The notes: generated from the letters alone by a model not told the origin. Counted from the stretch's first letter, positions 1 through 7,641 are shown. The stretch: DNA of 40,325 bases from UBA1723 sp045641065 (GCA_045641065.1 JAZUGF010000104.1:1-40325), one strand, 5' to 3'. A program made the numbers and translations.

Positions 1-50
1 CTCGCTATCGCCGATGGTACTGAATTTCGGGAGAGTAGGTAGCCGCCGCT
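1..50 (+). rRNA. rrf: 5S ribosomal RNA, 3' end (partial)
   Basis: The first ~50 bases match the conserved 3' part of bacterial 5S rRNA: CGCCGATGGTACT, then a GGGAGAGTAGGT stretch and a final GCCGCC that would pair with the 5' end lying outside the window. A terminator follows within a few bases, as expected for the last gene of a 16S-23S-5S operon. The exact 3' end (about base 47-50) is estimated from the family, not determined. Confidence 0.88.
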
Positions 51-53
51 TTC

Positions 54-89
54 AGGAGTCGATCAGAAATGACCGACTCCTTTTTTTGT
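54..89 (+). terminator. rho-independent terminator of the rRNA operon
   Basis: AGGAGTCG and CGACTCCT form an 8-bp perfect stem around an 11-base loop, followed directly by a run of seven T. It lies just after the 5S rRNA end and closes the rRNA operon. Confidence 0.9.
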
Positions 90-90
90 T

Positions 91-295
91 TTAAACCTGA
101 TGGTTTGGGAACGTAAAATTTCCGGAAAATGTCTCGTAAAAATTTAAGGGAAGACGCAGAGACAGGGCACGCCCCGTCTTTGCCGTTTTTAAACAACGGA
201 GATCTCTCTAACACGGATCGCACGGACTAAACGGATTTAAGGGAAGGCATAAAACGTGCCGACAATTACCAAGTATTAATTATGCATTATAAATT
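91..295. other. gene-free stretch with degenerate short repeats
   Basis: No convincing gene lies between the rRNA terminator and the terminator at 455. The stretch holds a hairpin around AGACAGGGCACGCCCCGTCT (about 159-178) and a run of three imperfect ACGGAT units spaced 9-11 bases apart (about 212-237). Such units are common intergenic debris in this group. A reading frame of 72 codons on the minus strand here has no recognisable content and I treat it as chance. Confidence 0.5.
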
Positions 296-430
296 AAGGA
301 GATTATATAGCAGCTGTCCAAAATGAGGATTGTTAAGGGCGGAACTCCCTAACACCGATCTCCAACGCGACTCCGAAGGACGAGCGTCATATAAATAAGC
401 GAGTTTGGACAACACGTATATAATTGCCTT
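296..430. repeat. structured palindromic repeat, copy 1 of 3
   Basis: Imperfect terminal inverted repeats: AAGG..TTATATA (296-309) against TATATAA..CCTT (417-430), with a second arm TGTCCAAA (315-322) / TTTGGACA (404-411). Inside are two hairpins: GTTAAGGG/CCCTAAC (332-353) and TCC-GAA-GGA (372-380). The same layout recurs at 6316-6464 and 39109-39237. No coding capacity. It resembles a miniature inverted-repeat element or a cruciform/RNA-forming repeat. No target-site duplication could be confirmed. Confidence 0.85.
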
Positions 431-454
431 AATCATTCGTATAGAAGACTAAAT

Positions 455-497
455 AATATGAGGACACAAAGTTATTCTTTGTGCCCTCGCATATTTT
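455..497 (-). terminator. terminator after the thioredoxin gene
   Basis: AATATGAGGACACAAAG and CTTTGTGCCCTCGCATATT form a 17-bp stem with two mismatched pairs around a TTATT loop, with T-rich sequence on the right and A-rich sequence on the left. It lies 34 bases beyond the stop of the minus-strand thioredoxin gene, the last gene of that operon. Confidence 0.8.
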
Positions 498-530
498 ATT
501 AGAAACTTCTTTTATATAGTCGCCAATATA

Positions 531-1040
531 CTATTTTTTGTTTAATTTTTTTAATTCATTGTCAATTTGGTATGTATCTATATGTTTTACTTCAGATCCA
601 TTGAAATATAAAACGTATGGTATGGCTGTAATCTGATAGGCAAAATGTAGAGCTGGGCAATTTTCAAGGTCTACTTTGTAGAATTGACATTTGCCTTTTG
701 CTCCTTTGGCTAACTTCTCAAATTCTGGAGTAAACCTCTTACATGCTCCACACCATGTTGCGTAAAACTCTATAAATGCAGGCCCATCTCCTTTATATGT
801 ATTATCACCGTTAAAATCGGCGATCTGTTCTATAAATTCTTTTTCGGTGATGTTTCTCACCTTTCCATCTCCCCATGGCTTTTTCGTAACAGCAACCTTA
901 GTGTTTGCTATTTCATCTTTGGACTCATTGGTGTTTGTATTTTCATCGCAAAGCTCATAAATATAATTTATGCCGTAAGCTAAAAATCCCCAAAATGCTA
1001 GTTTGATTAACCACGAAAATAATTTCATAAGGCATATCAT
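531..1040 (-). CDS. membrane-anchored thioredoxin-like protein
   Basis: A 169-residue thioredoxin-fold protein. Residues ~5-28 form a hydrophobic N-terminal segment (signal anchor), followed by a polar, Asn/Glu-rich linker to about residue 60. The thioredoxin domain has WCGAC at 96-100 with both redox cysteines and the conserved cis-proline in an AIPY motif near the C-terminus. The active-site pair CGAC differs from the usual CGPC, and such changes shift redox potential. Being anchored with the domain outside the cytoplasm, it probably reduces or exchanges disulfides in the periplasm (inference). Its start overlaps the stop of the upstream glycosyltransferase gene as ATGA, which suggests translational coupling. 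A second in-frame ATG at 1028 is an alternative start. Confidence 0.85.
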   Translation of the reverse strand: MICLMKLFSWLIKLAFWGFLAYGINYIYELCDENTNTNESKDEIANTKVAVTKKPWGDGKVRNITEKEFIEQIADFNGDNTYKGDGPAFIEFYATWCGACKRFTPEFEKLAKGAKGKCQFYKVDLENCPALHFAYQITAIPYVLYFNGSEVKHIDTYQIDNELKKLNKK

Positions 1041-2059
1041 TTATTAGTTAATACTAAATCAGAGAATTTCTTTTTCCCTTTCAATTTTGCCTTCACTATA
1101 ATTGAGAAATCCACAAGTCCTTCTGGCTTGCAAACTGTCTTGCTGAGATTCTCATCTCTATCTTTCTTCAATTCTACCTTCATCCTTGCGAACTCTTGTC
1201 GTGCTTTCCACACAGCTTTTACATTGCCAAATTCTCCTTTTAGCAGATAAACGGTTGCTGCCATGTAGTCAAGGAAGAATCGTAAGAATAGGATTTTATT
1301 CGCGTCGACTGCATTTTTATAAACCATACATAGGTTGTTGCGGAAATTTAGGAATGTCTTTCTTGGATTCTTCGCATCCAATGTTCCGCCTCCAACATGA
1401 TATAGTATTGAAGATGGTATACAACGTAATCTAAAGCCCCTAGAAGCGAGTCTCCAACATAAATCAATTTCTTCCTGGTGTGCGAAGAAACGGTCGTCTA
1501 AACCGCCGTTTTCAAGGTATTCTTTTCTACGTACCAACATCGCTGCTCCGGTAGTCCAGAGTACATTCATCTCACTGTCGTACTGATGCTCATCAGCTTC
1601 AATGTTTTCAAATACTCGTCCGCGACAGAACGGATAGCCATACTTGTCTAGGAACCCTCCTGCAGCTCCTGCGTATTCAAACTTGTCCTTAGCTTTCTGT
1701 GCCATCAATTTTGGCTGAACACTGACAACAGATGCATCTTTGTCCAATGCCTCTACAAGTGGCTCTAAATAGCCTTCTGTGGCCTCTACATCGGAATTTA
1801 GGAGAAGAATATATTCGTAGTCAATCTGTTCAATCGCACGGTTATATCCGCCGGCAAAACCGTAATTCTTATTCAACACCAACGTCTTCACTTCAGGAAA
1901 CTGTTCTTTTAGCACTTCCATAGATTTGTCTGTGGATGCGTTGTCGGCAACAATCACGTCAGCAATATCGTCTGGTGTATATTTGATGACGGATGGGAGA
2001 AACTGCTGAAGCATCTTCTCTCCGTTGTAATTCAGAATGACTACGGCTGTCTTTTTCAT
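1037..2059 (-). CDS. family 2 glycosyltransferase (rhamnosyltransferase-like)
   Basis: A 340-residue GT2-type enzyme that would transfer a sugar from an activated nucleotide donor, probably during cell-surface glycan synthesis. Visible are the opening VVILNYNG strand, the donor-binding DNAST motif, an LLNSDVEAT stretch holding the metal-binding acidic residue, the TTGAAMLVRR acceptor-side segment and an HQEEIDLCWR motif holding the likely catalytic acids. These are the marks of the WbbL/rhamnosyltransferase branch. The last ~90 residues are basic and probably membrane-associated. There is no transmembrane segment or signal peptide. Substrate cannot be told from sequence. A hairpin terminator-like element sits just upstream (2066-2099), so expression relative to engB may be attenuated. 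The gene is coupled to the downstream thioredoxin gene. Confidence 0.88.
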   Translation of the reverse strand: MKKTAVVILNYNGEKMLQQFLPSVIKYTPDDIADVIVADNASTDKSMEVLKEQFPEVKTLVLNKNYGFAGGYNRAIEQIDYEYILLLNSDVEATEGYLEPLVEALDKDASVVSVQPKLMAQKAKDKFEYAGAAGGFLDKYGYPFCRGRVFENIEADEHQYDSEMNVLWTTGAAMLVRRKEYLENGGLDDRFFAHQEEIDLCWRLASRGFRLRCIPSSILYHVGGGTLDAKNPRKTFLNFRNNLCMVYKNAVDANKILFLRFFLDYMAATVYLLKGEFGNVKAVWKARQEFARMKVELKKDRDENLSKTVCKPEGLVDFSIIVKAKLKGKKKFSDLVLTNK

Positions 2060-2065
2060 TGAATG

Positions 2066-2099
2066 TTATAATAAAATGGGCGGACATAACCCCGCCCAT
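2066..2099 (-). terminator. hairpin between engB and the glycosyltransferase gene
   Basis: Read on the minus strand, ATGGGCGG and CCGCCCAT (2099-2076) form a perfect 8-bp GC-rich stem followed by TTTTATTATAA. It lies between the engB stop (2104) and the next start (2059) and can act as a full or partial terminator inside the gene string. Confidence 0.7.
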
Positions 2100-2103
2100 A
2101 CGA

Positions 2104-2712
2104 TTATTCTGGTTTCTTGTATTCCTCGTTGATCTGCTCAATATAGTTGAGTACATCGTCAATTCCGATTCTCTTCTCTGAAGATGTTGCAAACATAGGC
2201 GGTAGCTCCTCCCATGTCTGGAACAATTTGTCGTGATAATTCTTCAAATTTTTATTGAGCTGTGTCTGCGACAACTTATCAATCTTAGTGAAGATGATTG
2301 AGAATGGAATGCCGTTGGCTCCAAGGAAATTCATGAATTCTAAGTCAATAGCTTGTGGCTCATGACGGCAGTCTATAAGCACGAATAGATTTGTAAGAAT
2401 CTCACGGTTTAATACGTAATTCTTAATCATCTTCTCAAGATCATCGCGCATCTTTTTGCTGATCGACGCGTATCCATATCCTGGTAGGTCGACAAGATAC
2501 CACTCTTTGTTGATAAGGAAATGGTTCATCAAAAGTGTCTTACCTGGCTTCTGTGAAGTCTTGGCAAGATTTTTGTTGTCGGCAATCGCGTTGATTAGCG
2601 ACGACTTTCCTACATTAGAGCGTCCGATGAATGCGTATTCCGGCATGTCATGCTGTGGTAATGCATTCATTTTTGAATTGCTTATTACAAATTCTGCACT
2701 TTTGATTTTCAT
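2104..2712 (-). CDS. engB: ribosome biogenesis GTP-binding protein YihA/YsxC/EngB
   Basis: A 202-residue EngB-family GTPase, needed in many bacteria for assembly of the large ribosomal subunit. All G motifs are seen in order: G1 GRSNVGKS at residues 30-37, the G2 threonine region near KPGKT, G3 DLPGYGYA, G4 TKID and G5 ATSSEKRIG. The length is typical of the family. The start has no competing upstream ATG in frame and lies 20 bases after the stop of the preceding gene, so the two are likely co-transcribed. Nothing is missing from the GTPase core. Confidence 0.96.
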   Translation of the reverse strand: MKIKSAEFVISNSKMNALPQHDMPEYAFIGRSNVGKSSLINAIADNKNLAKTSQKPGKTLLMNHFLINKEWYLVDLPGYGYASISKKMRDDLEKMIKNYVLNREILTNLFVLIDCRHEPQAIDLEFMNFLGANGIPFSIIFTKIDKLSQTQLNKNLKNYHDKLFQTWEELPPMFATSSEKRIGIDDVLNYIEQINEEYKKPE

Positions 2713-2731
2713 ATCTCTTTGTATTTAATAT

Positions 2732-4696
2732 TTATTTTAATGAGCCAAGTTTTACTGTTAGTTCATTAAACTCAAATTCGTATTCTAGGATAGGGTCGAC
2801 GAGGGTTGCTCCCTTCACCACACCCCAATCCTCTTCAGCACCTTCAGCTTCCATAGAACTAAAGATGGAATATTTTTCTCCCAGTTTTAATAAAGGCGAC
2901 GCAATTAAAACCGATGTTTTGGGCAATATGTCGGTAGAACGAATGACAATGACATCATTCCCTTCTTCATCTTTTATTGCCACATAGTTTGCAGCATGTT
3001 TTATAACTGCCATTACAGAACATCCTTTGCTCTTACTAGACCATGGTGCTGAGTTCGCTTCGCTGACGGATATGATGGTTCCTCCGTTATATCCGAAGGT
3101 CTTACCGTCGTTGTCAATGCCGGCTTGCTTTTCCGTGTACGCCAAACAGTATAAATCTCCACCATTGACATAAACACCACCATTAGTGTCGAATCCGTCG
3201 TTAGCTGAGCTAGCAACAAAGATTTTGCCGCCAGAGATTTCAGAGTTGACTGCATTTATTCCGTCGTCTACTCCATAGGACATTATCGTTCCCCCTTCCA
3301 TTATGAAGCTTTTTTTGCATTCTATGGCTTCTGCACCGTCGCCACCTAATGCGTTGACTCTCATAATTCCGGATTTCATTGTCAGATTGTTGCCTGATTT
3401 GATACCTTTGGGTGATGATGTCGGTTTCCCTTTGTCTTCAGGTTGATCCTTTAGCTCTGGAATTCTTTTCCCAAGAGTCAGAACATTGATGGTTGATCCG
3501 TCGATCAAAATGTCGTTGCCTTTGACATTTTCTTCTCCGACATTGATCCCTTTGCCTCCGACTCCTGTTGCCATCAAATCAATCTCTCCACCAAGGAAAT
3601 CAGCTGATCTTGCTACTTTTATACATGCAGCCGACGAGTAGTCCAGACTGTCTGAGTCTAATACCACATCTCCAGTTGCCACTGCCACGATCTTGCCTCC
3701 TGTCATGTGAAATAAGGAGTCGCTCGAAATGGCTTTGCCGGCATCACCGTCGGCTCTGGCTTGAAGATAACCGCCTCCAATGATCAGATTTTCTTTGACT
3801 TTAAGTGTGGCACCTTTGGATTTTGATGTGTAAAGGTTTATCACACCGTCTGAAATTCGGATGTACTCATCGCTTGCCAAGGCACTCTTTTTATGAGCGT
3901 TTATATGAAGCTGACCTTTACCGCTGAAGCAGAGCTGTCCTTCGCTGAAAAAGGCTGCTTTCTCATCCTCGTCTTTTGGAGTGTTGTAGCTTTTTGCGTC
4001 GTAAAGATAGTTGACGGTACTGTCTTCCAACACCACAAAACATCTTTTTTTGCTTTGTATGTTGATCGCAGCACCACGTTTGCTAGTGATGTCCACACCA
4101 TTGAGCGTGACGCATGAACGGTTGTCTCCATAGAGTTTGAATCCACCATCTTTTGTGCTTCCTGTCAGTATGTACTTGACATTTTTCTCTTTTGAAGTCA
4201 CCGTGACGTAATTCTTATCTATGATGGCAGCAACGCTATCAGTAAGTCCGGTAACAGTTGCTGAATCTACACCGAATTCTATATTGACAATATGGTCAAA
4301 GTCAGTGTTTTCTAAGAAATCATCAAACCCAACGACAGAAGAGTCTGATATTATAGCCTCTGCGGTTGTGCGGATTTCTGATAAATCATGTAGATATGGA
4401 ATTTTGTCTATTTTGATCATCGACATTGATTTCGGGATCAAAGCGTCGCCGATTGAATCTTTGACGCTGACAGAAATTTCCATAACGTCTTTGTATGGAT
4501 ATGATTTCACTTTTGTGTCGCTCACTACAAACAGGGAACTGTCTGCGACGAAGATTGAATCCGCAAAAGGCACGCATTCGCGACTGTGCCTGATTGAATC
4601 TCCTATAGTAACAAACAAGTTGGCTTGCGCATTAAGTATATGAGGCGTCAGTGCAAGTGAAAAAATAATCGTTTTTAACAGGTTCCTTTTAATCAT
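2732..4696 (-). CDS. secreted Cthe_2159-like carbohydrate-binding beta-helix protein
   Basis: A 654-residue protein with an N-terminal signal peptide (hydrophobic residues ~7-21, likely cleaved after LNAQA). From about residue 180 it carries the repeating pattern of the Cthe_2159/DUF4353 family: rungs of the type LNGVDITS, GAAINIQS, SGGKIFV and GGTIMSYGVDDGIN, which build a parallel beta-helix. A characterised member binds acidic polysaccharide and calcium-like ions (family knowledge); here that is inference. The first ~170 residues and the last ~90 resemble no domain I recognise. It lies 2 bases after holA on the same strand, so it is likely co-transcribed with holA although the functions are unrelated. 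Related proteins often sit next to VTC and DUF4956 genes; here those lie at 18654-20155. Confidence 0.75.
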   Translation of the reverse strand: MIKRNLLKTIIFSLALTPHILNAQANLFVTIGDSIRHSRECVPFADSIFVADSSLFVVSDTKVKSYPYKDVMEISVSVKDSIGDALIPKSMSMIKIDKIPYLHDLSEIRTTAEAIISDSSVVGFDDFLENTDFDHIVNIEFGVDSATVTGLTDSVAAIIDKNYVTVTSKEKNVKYILTGSTKDGGFKLYGDNRSCVTLNGVDITSKRGAAINIQSKKRCFVVLEDSTVNYLYDAKSYNTPKDEDEKAAFFSEGQLCFSGKGQLHINAHKKSALASDEYIRISDGVINLYTSKSKGATLKVKENLIIGGGYLQARADGDAGKAISSDSLFHMTGGKIVAVATGDVVLDSDSLDYSSAACIKVARSADFLGGEIDLMATGVGGKGINVGEENVKGNDILIDGSTINVLTLGKRIPELKDQPEDKGKPTSSPKGIKSGNNLTMKSGIMRVNALGGDGAEAIECKKSFIMEGGTIMSYGVDDGINAVNSEISGGKIFVASSANDGFDTNGGVYVNGGDLYCLAYTEKQAGIDNDGKTFGYNGGTIISVSEANSAPWSSKSKGCSVMAVIKHAANYVAIKDEEGNDVIVIRSTDILPKTSVLIASPLLKLGEKYSIFSSMEAEGAEEDWGVVKGATLVDPILEYEFEFNELTVKLGSLK

Positions 4697-4698
4697 AA

Positions 4699-5751
4699 TT
4701 AGAATGCATCAGTTCTGCCATTACAATGCATGATTTTGTAAATCATCTCTTGTAGTAGTTGGCTGTTGGTTGTCCCTGGCATAATGTCAACACCTTTGCT
4801 TTTCATGTCGTATTCGCGAAGTATGCTGATCACTTTCAACACTTGAAAACCGTTATATTTTGTTGTGGCGTCACGATATTGCCTTACGAAAAATGGACGC
4901 AGACCCATTTTTTCTGCTGCTGAGTTGTCGTCAAGGTTTCTGCAATATTTGAAAAACACCATCAGATTCTGGAAAAAATTAAAGAACGTAGCTATGATAG
5001 GTGGTAGCTCCACTTTGTCTCCACCAACCACAAGTGCGAGTGTGTTGGCTTTTTCCACATCCTTGGCTGTCACAGCGTTGAGCAATTCAAATGAGTTGAA
5101 CTCACGGTTCATTCCTACTATCTTCTGCACAAGATCTTCGGAAATCATCTTCTCGTCGCCCTTCAACGCAAGGATCAGTTTGTCACATTCTGTCGCGATT
5201 AGGGTAAGGTTTGGACCGACGAGGGTGCTGAGCATCTGAGCTGCTTGATCCTTGATATCCTTGCTTCGTTCACGAACATAGTTTACGATGAATGTAGGCA
5301 CTTGGTTGTCGTAGATCTTGTCGCTCTGCATCACGACACCGACTTTCTGCACCTCCTTTAAATAGGCTTTGCGTGCATCAAGTTTTTTATGCTTGCAGCA
5401 GAACACTAAAACCGCTTTCGGATTGAATTTTTTTGCGTAGAGTTGTAGCAGGTCGTAATCCTTTTCCCTAATCTGTTGAGCTTCACGTACTACCACCAGA
5501 CGGTAGTCGCTCATCATTGGATAGCTTGACACTGCAGCAAGCACATCCTGCATTTTGACATCACCACCGTAAAGTACAGAGAAATCAAAGTCTTTGTTCT
5601 CCTCTGCCACAATGCTGTTCTCAAGAAAGTCAGACACCAAATCGATATAATATGGTTCTTCACCATGCAACAGGTAGATAGGCTTGATATTTCCAGCCTT
5701 CACGTCTGCTATTATGTCTTTTGCGTCTGCATCCGAACTTTTTGCGGCCAT
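4699..5751 (-). CDS. holA: DNA polymerase III subunit delta
   Basis: A 350-residue HolA-family clamp-loader subunit that opens the sliding clamp during replication. The N-terminal part has the typical IKPIYLLHGEEPYYID opening, where the Walker-like region is degenerate as usual for delta. A YRLVVVREAQ segment and later NEFNSFELLNAV-like helices match the family, as does the C-terminal collar with MGLRPFFVRQY. I chose the ATG at 5751 (MAAKSSD) because an upstream in-frame ATG at 5835 would start inside the divergent gene and upstream of the minus-strand promoter box at 5799-5806; the box at 5806-5799 fits a start at 5751. First gene of a minus-strand string. Confidence 0.93.
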   Translation of the reverse strand: MAAKSSDADAKDIIADVKAGNIKPIYLLHGEEPYYIDLVSDFLENSIVAEENKDFDFSVLYGGDVKMQDVLAAVSSYPMMSDYRLVVVREAQQIREKDYDLLQLYAKKFNPKAVLVFCCKHKKLDARKAYLKEVQKVGVVMQSDKIYDNQVPTFIVNYVRERSKDIKDQAAQMLSTLVGPNLTLIATECDKLILALKGDEKMISEDLVQKIVGMNREFNSFELLNAVTAKDVEKANTLALVVGGDKVELPPIIATFFNFFQNLMVFFKYCRNLDDNSAAEKMGLRPFFVRQYRDATTKYNGFQVLKVISILREYDMKSKGVDIMPGTTNSQLLQEMIYKIMHCNGRTDAF

Positions 5752-5777
5752 ACCTAAAAAATTAGACTTTAATTCTT

Positions 5778-5785
5778 TACCTTTG
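5778..5785 (+). promoter_or_regulatory. -7 promoter box for the HsdR-N-like gene
   Basis: TACCTTTG matches the Bacteroidota -7 consensus TAnnTTTG, 31 bases before the ATG at 5816. No TTG is seen at the -33 position. It faces the minus-strand box at 5799-5806. Confidence 0.6.
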
Positions 5786-5798
5786 TGGTAAATTTTTG

Positions 5799-5806
5799 CA
5801 AAAGTA
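5799..5806 (-). promoter_or_regulatory. -7 promoter box for holA
   Basis: On the minus strand this is TACTTTTG, a full TAnnTTTG match, about 48 bases before the chosen holA ATG at 5751. The expected start point (~5792) nearly coincides with that of the opposing promoter. Confidence 0.6.
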
Positions 5807-5815
5807 GTAAAAAAT

Positions 5816-6283
5816 ATGGAATTAGCACTTCCCAAATGTAACCTAAATGTTAAAAGAGAATCAAATGGATTATATGTATTGGATCAGTGTCGACGCAAGT
5901 GGGTTAAACTTACGCCGGAGGAGTACGTGCGTCAAACCATGATGGAGTATGTGATAAGTGCTACACAAATCAATCGTTCTTTAGTCGCCAACGAACAGGT
6001 TGTGGAGATCAACGGAATGAAGAAACGTGGCGACTCGGTGGTCTACAACACGAGTCTTCAGCCAATTGCTATTTTTGAATTTAAGGCACCGTCGGTACCG
6101 CTTACTCAAAAGGTGATGGATCAGATATTTACATACAATCGTGAGTTGCCGGTTCCGCTCCTTGTCGCCAGCAATGGTTTGAAACATATATGTATTTCTC
6201 GTGGAGAAGACGGGATTTCTCTATTTCCATTTGTTGAACTTGCTGATAGAATCAAAGCTTTATTGTCATTGGGAAATAGATAG
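5816..6283 (+). CDS. HsdR N-terminal-domain-like PD-(D/E)XK protein
   Basis: A 155-residue stand-alone protein of the HSDR_N_2 type, the nuclease-like N-terminal domain of type I restriction subunits. The core motif is visible as D73 in a RGDSVVY stretch and E88-F-K90 (IFEFKAP), then a helix with Q in VMDQIFTYNREL, as in restriction-type PD-(D/E)XK folds. The helicase part of HsdR is absent, and there are no hsdM or hsdS genes nearby, so this is not a type I restriction system. The pairing with holA is common in Bacteroidales. A DNA repair or processing nuclease is possible but unproven. The start at 5816 lies just after a matching promoter box. Confidence 0.8.
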   Translation: MELALPKCNLNVKRESNGLYVLDQCRRKWVKLTPEEYVRQTMMEYVISATQINRSLVANEQVVEINGMKKRGDSVVYNTSLQPIAIFEFKAPSVPLTQKVMDQIFTYNRELPVPLLVASNGLKHICISRGEDGISLFPFVELADRIKALLSLGNR

Positions 6284-6315
6284 ATATCAGCCAACATATG
6301 GAAAAGAGTAAAAAT

Positions 6316-6464
6316 AAGGAGATTATATAGCAGTTGTCCAAAATAAGGATTGTTAAGGGCCCGTTTCTGATTATTTGGGCCCTAACCCCACTCTCCAATG
6401 CGAGCCCGAAGGGCGAGCGTCTAATAAAAATAAGCGTGTTTGGACAACTCGTATATAAATGCCA
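6316..6464. repeat. structured palindromic repeat, copy 2 of 3
   Basis: Best-preserved copy. Outer arms TTATATA (6323-6329) / TATATAA (6452-6458) and TTGTCCAAA (6334-6342) / TTTGGACAA (6439-6447), the latter a perfect 9-bp match. Hairpin 1 is lengthened to AGGGCCC (6356-6362) / GGGCCCT (6377-6383) with a 14-base loop. Hairpin 2 is GCCC-GAA-GGGC (6404-6414). It lies between the HsdR-N-like gene and the promoter of the next gene. Confidence 0.88.
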
Positions 6465-6492
6465 AAAATAATTTAAATTTGAGGAGGAAGTG

Positions 6493-6522
6493 TTGATGTT
6501 TCATATTTTAAATATATATTTG
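6493..6522 (+). promoter_or_regulatory. promoter of the T9SS cargo gene
   Basis: TTG at 6493-6495, exactly 19 bases, then TATATTTG at 6515-6522. This fits both halves of the Bacteroidota sigma-ABfr consensus. Expected start near 6529, giving a ~32-nt leader before the ATG at 6561. Confidence 0.8.
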
Positions 6523-6560
6523 CAGAAACAAGTTTATGTAACTAACAAAAATATAAAGAT

Positions 6561-7619
6561 ATGAAAAAGAGTTTATCGATTTGTTTTGGTGCTATGATGG
6601 CTGTTTCAGCTATGGCACAGACTACAGTGACATATAAGATGAACGGACTTATTCAGGGTGATTCACGCACTTTGACTAAGTTTGACTATGTAGATAAGAG
6701 TATAAAGGGTGCTAACCAGGTATGGGATTTCTCAGGAGCAAAGGAGACTGGCACAATGGTTCTTAACCAGAATGTGAACTACGGTCAGCCGATGGGTAAT
6801 CTTAACGTAGCATCTTCTAACCTTTTGTTCGCTTGCGACGAGGGTGGTGAGAAGGATACATACTTCGAGATCAGCAAGGATGCTAAGATGTACTGGGGAT
6901 TGCAGTCGAAGAGTGCTAAGATTGAGTTCAATGAGCCAATCGTAGACCTTCCTTTCCCATTCTCTTACGGTGATATCCGCACTGGTTCAATGGATGGTAT
7001 CTACACTGAGAACTCAGGTGAGACTTATCCAATTGAGGGTCATTACTTTACATCTGCTGATGCATGGGGTACTTTGATTTTGCCTGACGGAACAACTTAC
7101 AACGATGTTCTTCGTGTTAAGGTTGAGAAGATTTACAAGCAGCAGTTTGGATCATCTAACTACGATATCCATACTACTCGTTACCAGTATTTCGCTCCAG
7201 GTGTTAGATATCCAGTTATGATCGCTATCATCAGCGATACTCAGAGCGACTGCAACTGTGCTTGCGGAAAGTCACACACAGAGGAGGCTTACTACCAGAC
7301 TCAGACAACTATGAAGAGTTTGAAATCATATGAGATGGATATTAACTTGGCTGATGCTCAGGGTGAGTTTGAGATGAGTGCATACCCTAACCCATTCAAG
7401 ACAGTCGTAAATGCTAAGATGAATGCACCTAAGGCGGCAACAGTTACATTGGAGATCTTGGATGCTGCAGGTCGTGTTATTAAGAGCTTCGGTGAGTACA
7501 ACCTTGAGGAAGGTGAGAATATTATTTCTCTAAACACTGCTGAGATCGGTATCGGTCAGTTTACTCTTCGTGCTATCTACGGTAGCGAGGTATTCACTCA
7601 GACAATTATCAAGAAGTAA
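6561..7619 (+). CDS. secreted protein with type-A T9SS C-terminal sorting domain
   Basis: A 352-residue exported protein. Residues 1-19 are a signal peptide ending in AMAQ. The body (~20-270) is beta-rich with no recognised domain. From about residue 275 it has a type-A T9SS sorting domain: SAYPNPFKT, a LEILDAAGRVIKSF segment and a C-terminal basic tail ending in TIIKK. This predicts export by Sec, transport over the outer membrane by T9SS and attachment to the cell surface. A cluster CNCACG near residue 235 puts three cysteines within five residues, rare in such proteins and possibly metal-binding or disulfide-forming (inference). A strong promoter and its own terminator (7642-7674) make it a single-gene unit. 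Function of the body unknown. Confidence 0.85.
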   Translation: MKKSLSICFGAMMAVSAMAQTTVTYKMNGLIQGDSRTLTKFDYVDKSIKGANQVWDFSGAKETGTMVLNQNVNYGQPMGNLNVASSNLLFACDEGGEKDTYFEISKDAKMYWGLQSKSAKIEFNEPIVDLPFPFSYGDIRTGSMDGIYTENSGETYPIEGHYFTSADAWGTLILPDGTTYNDVLRVKVEKIYKQQFGSSNYDIHTTRYQYFAPGVRYPVMIAIISDTQSDCNCACGKSHTEEAYYQTQTTMKSLKSYEMDINLADAQGEFEMSAYPNPFKTVVNAKMNAPKAATVTLEILDAAGRVIKSFGEYNLEEGENIISLNTAEIGIGQFTLRAIYGSEVFTQTIIKK

Positions 7620-7641
7620 TTTTTGATTAAATAAGAAATTG

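Noticed and set aside
5..223. 72-codon minus-strand reading frame next to the rRNA terminator
   Set aside because: It runs antisense through the 5S rRNA end and the terminator and has no family likeness.
5816..6283. Type I restriction-modification system
   Set aside because: Only the HsdR N-terminal domain is present; no helicase part, methylase or specificity gene in the window.
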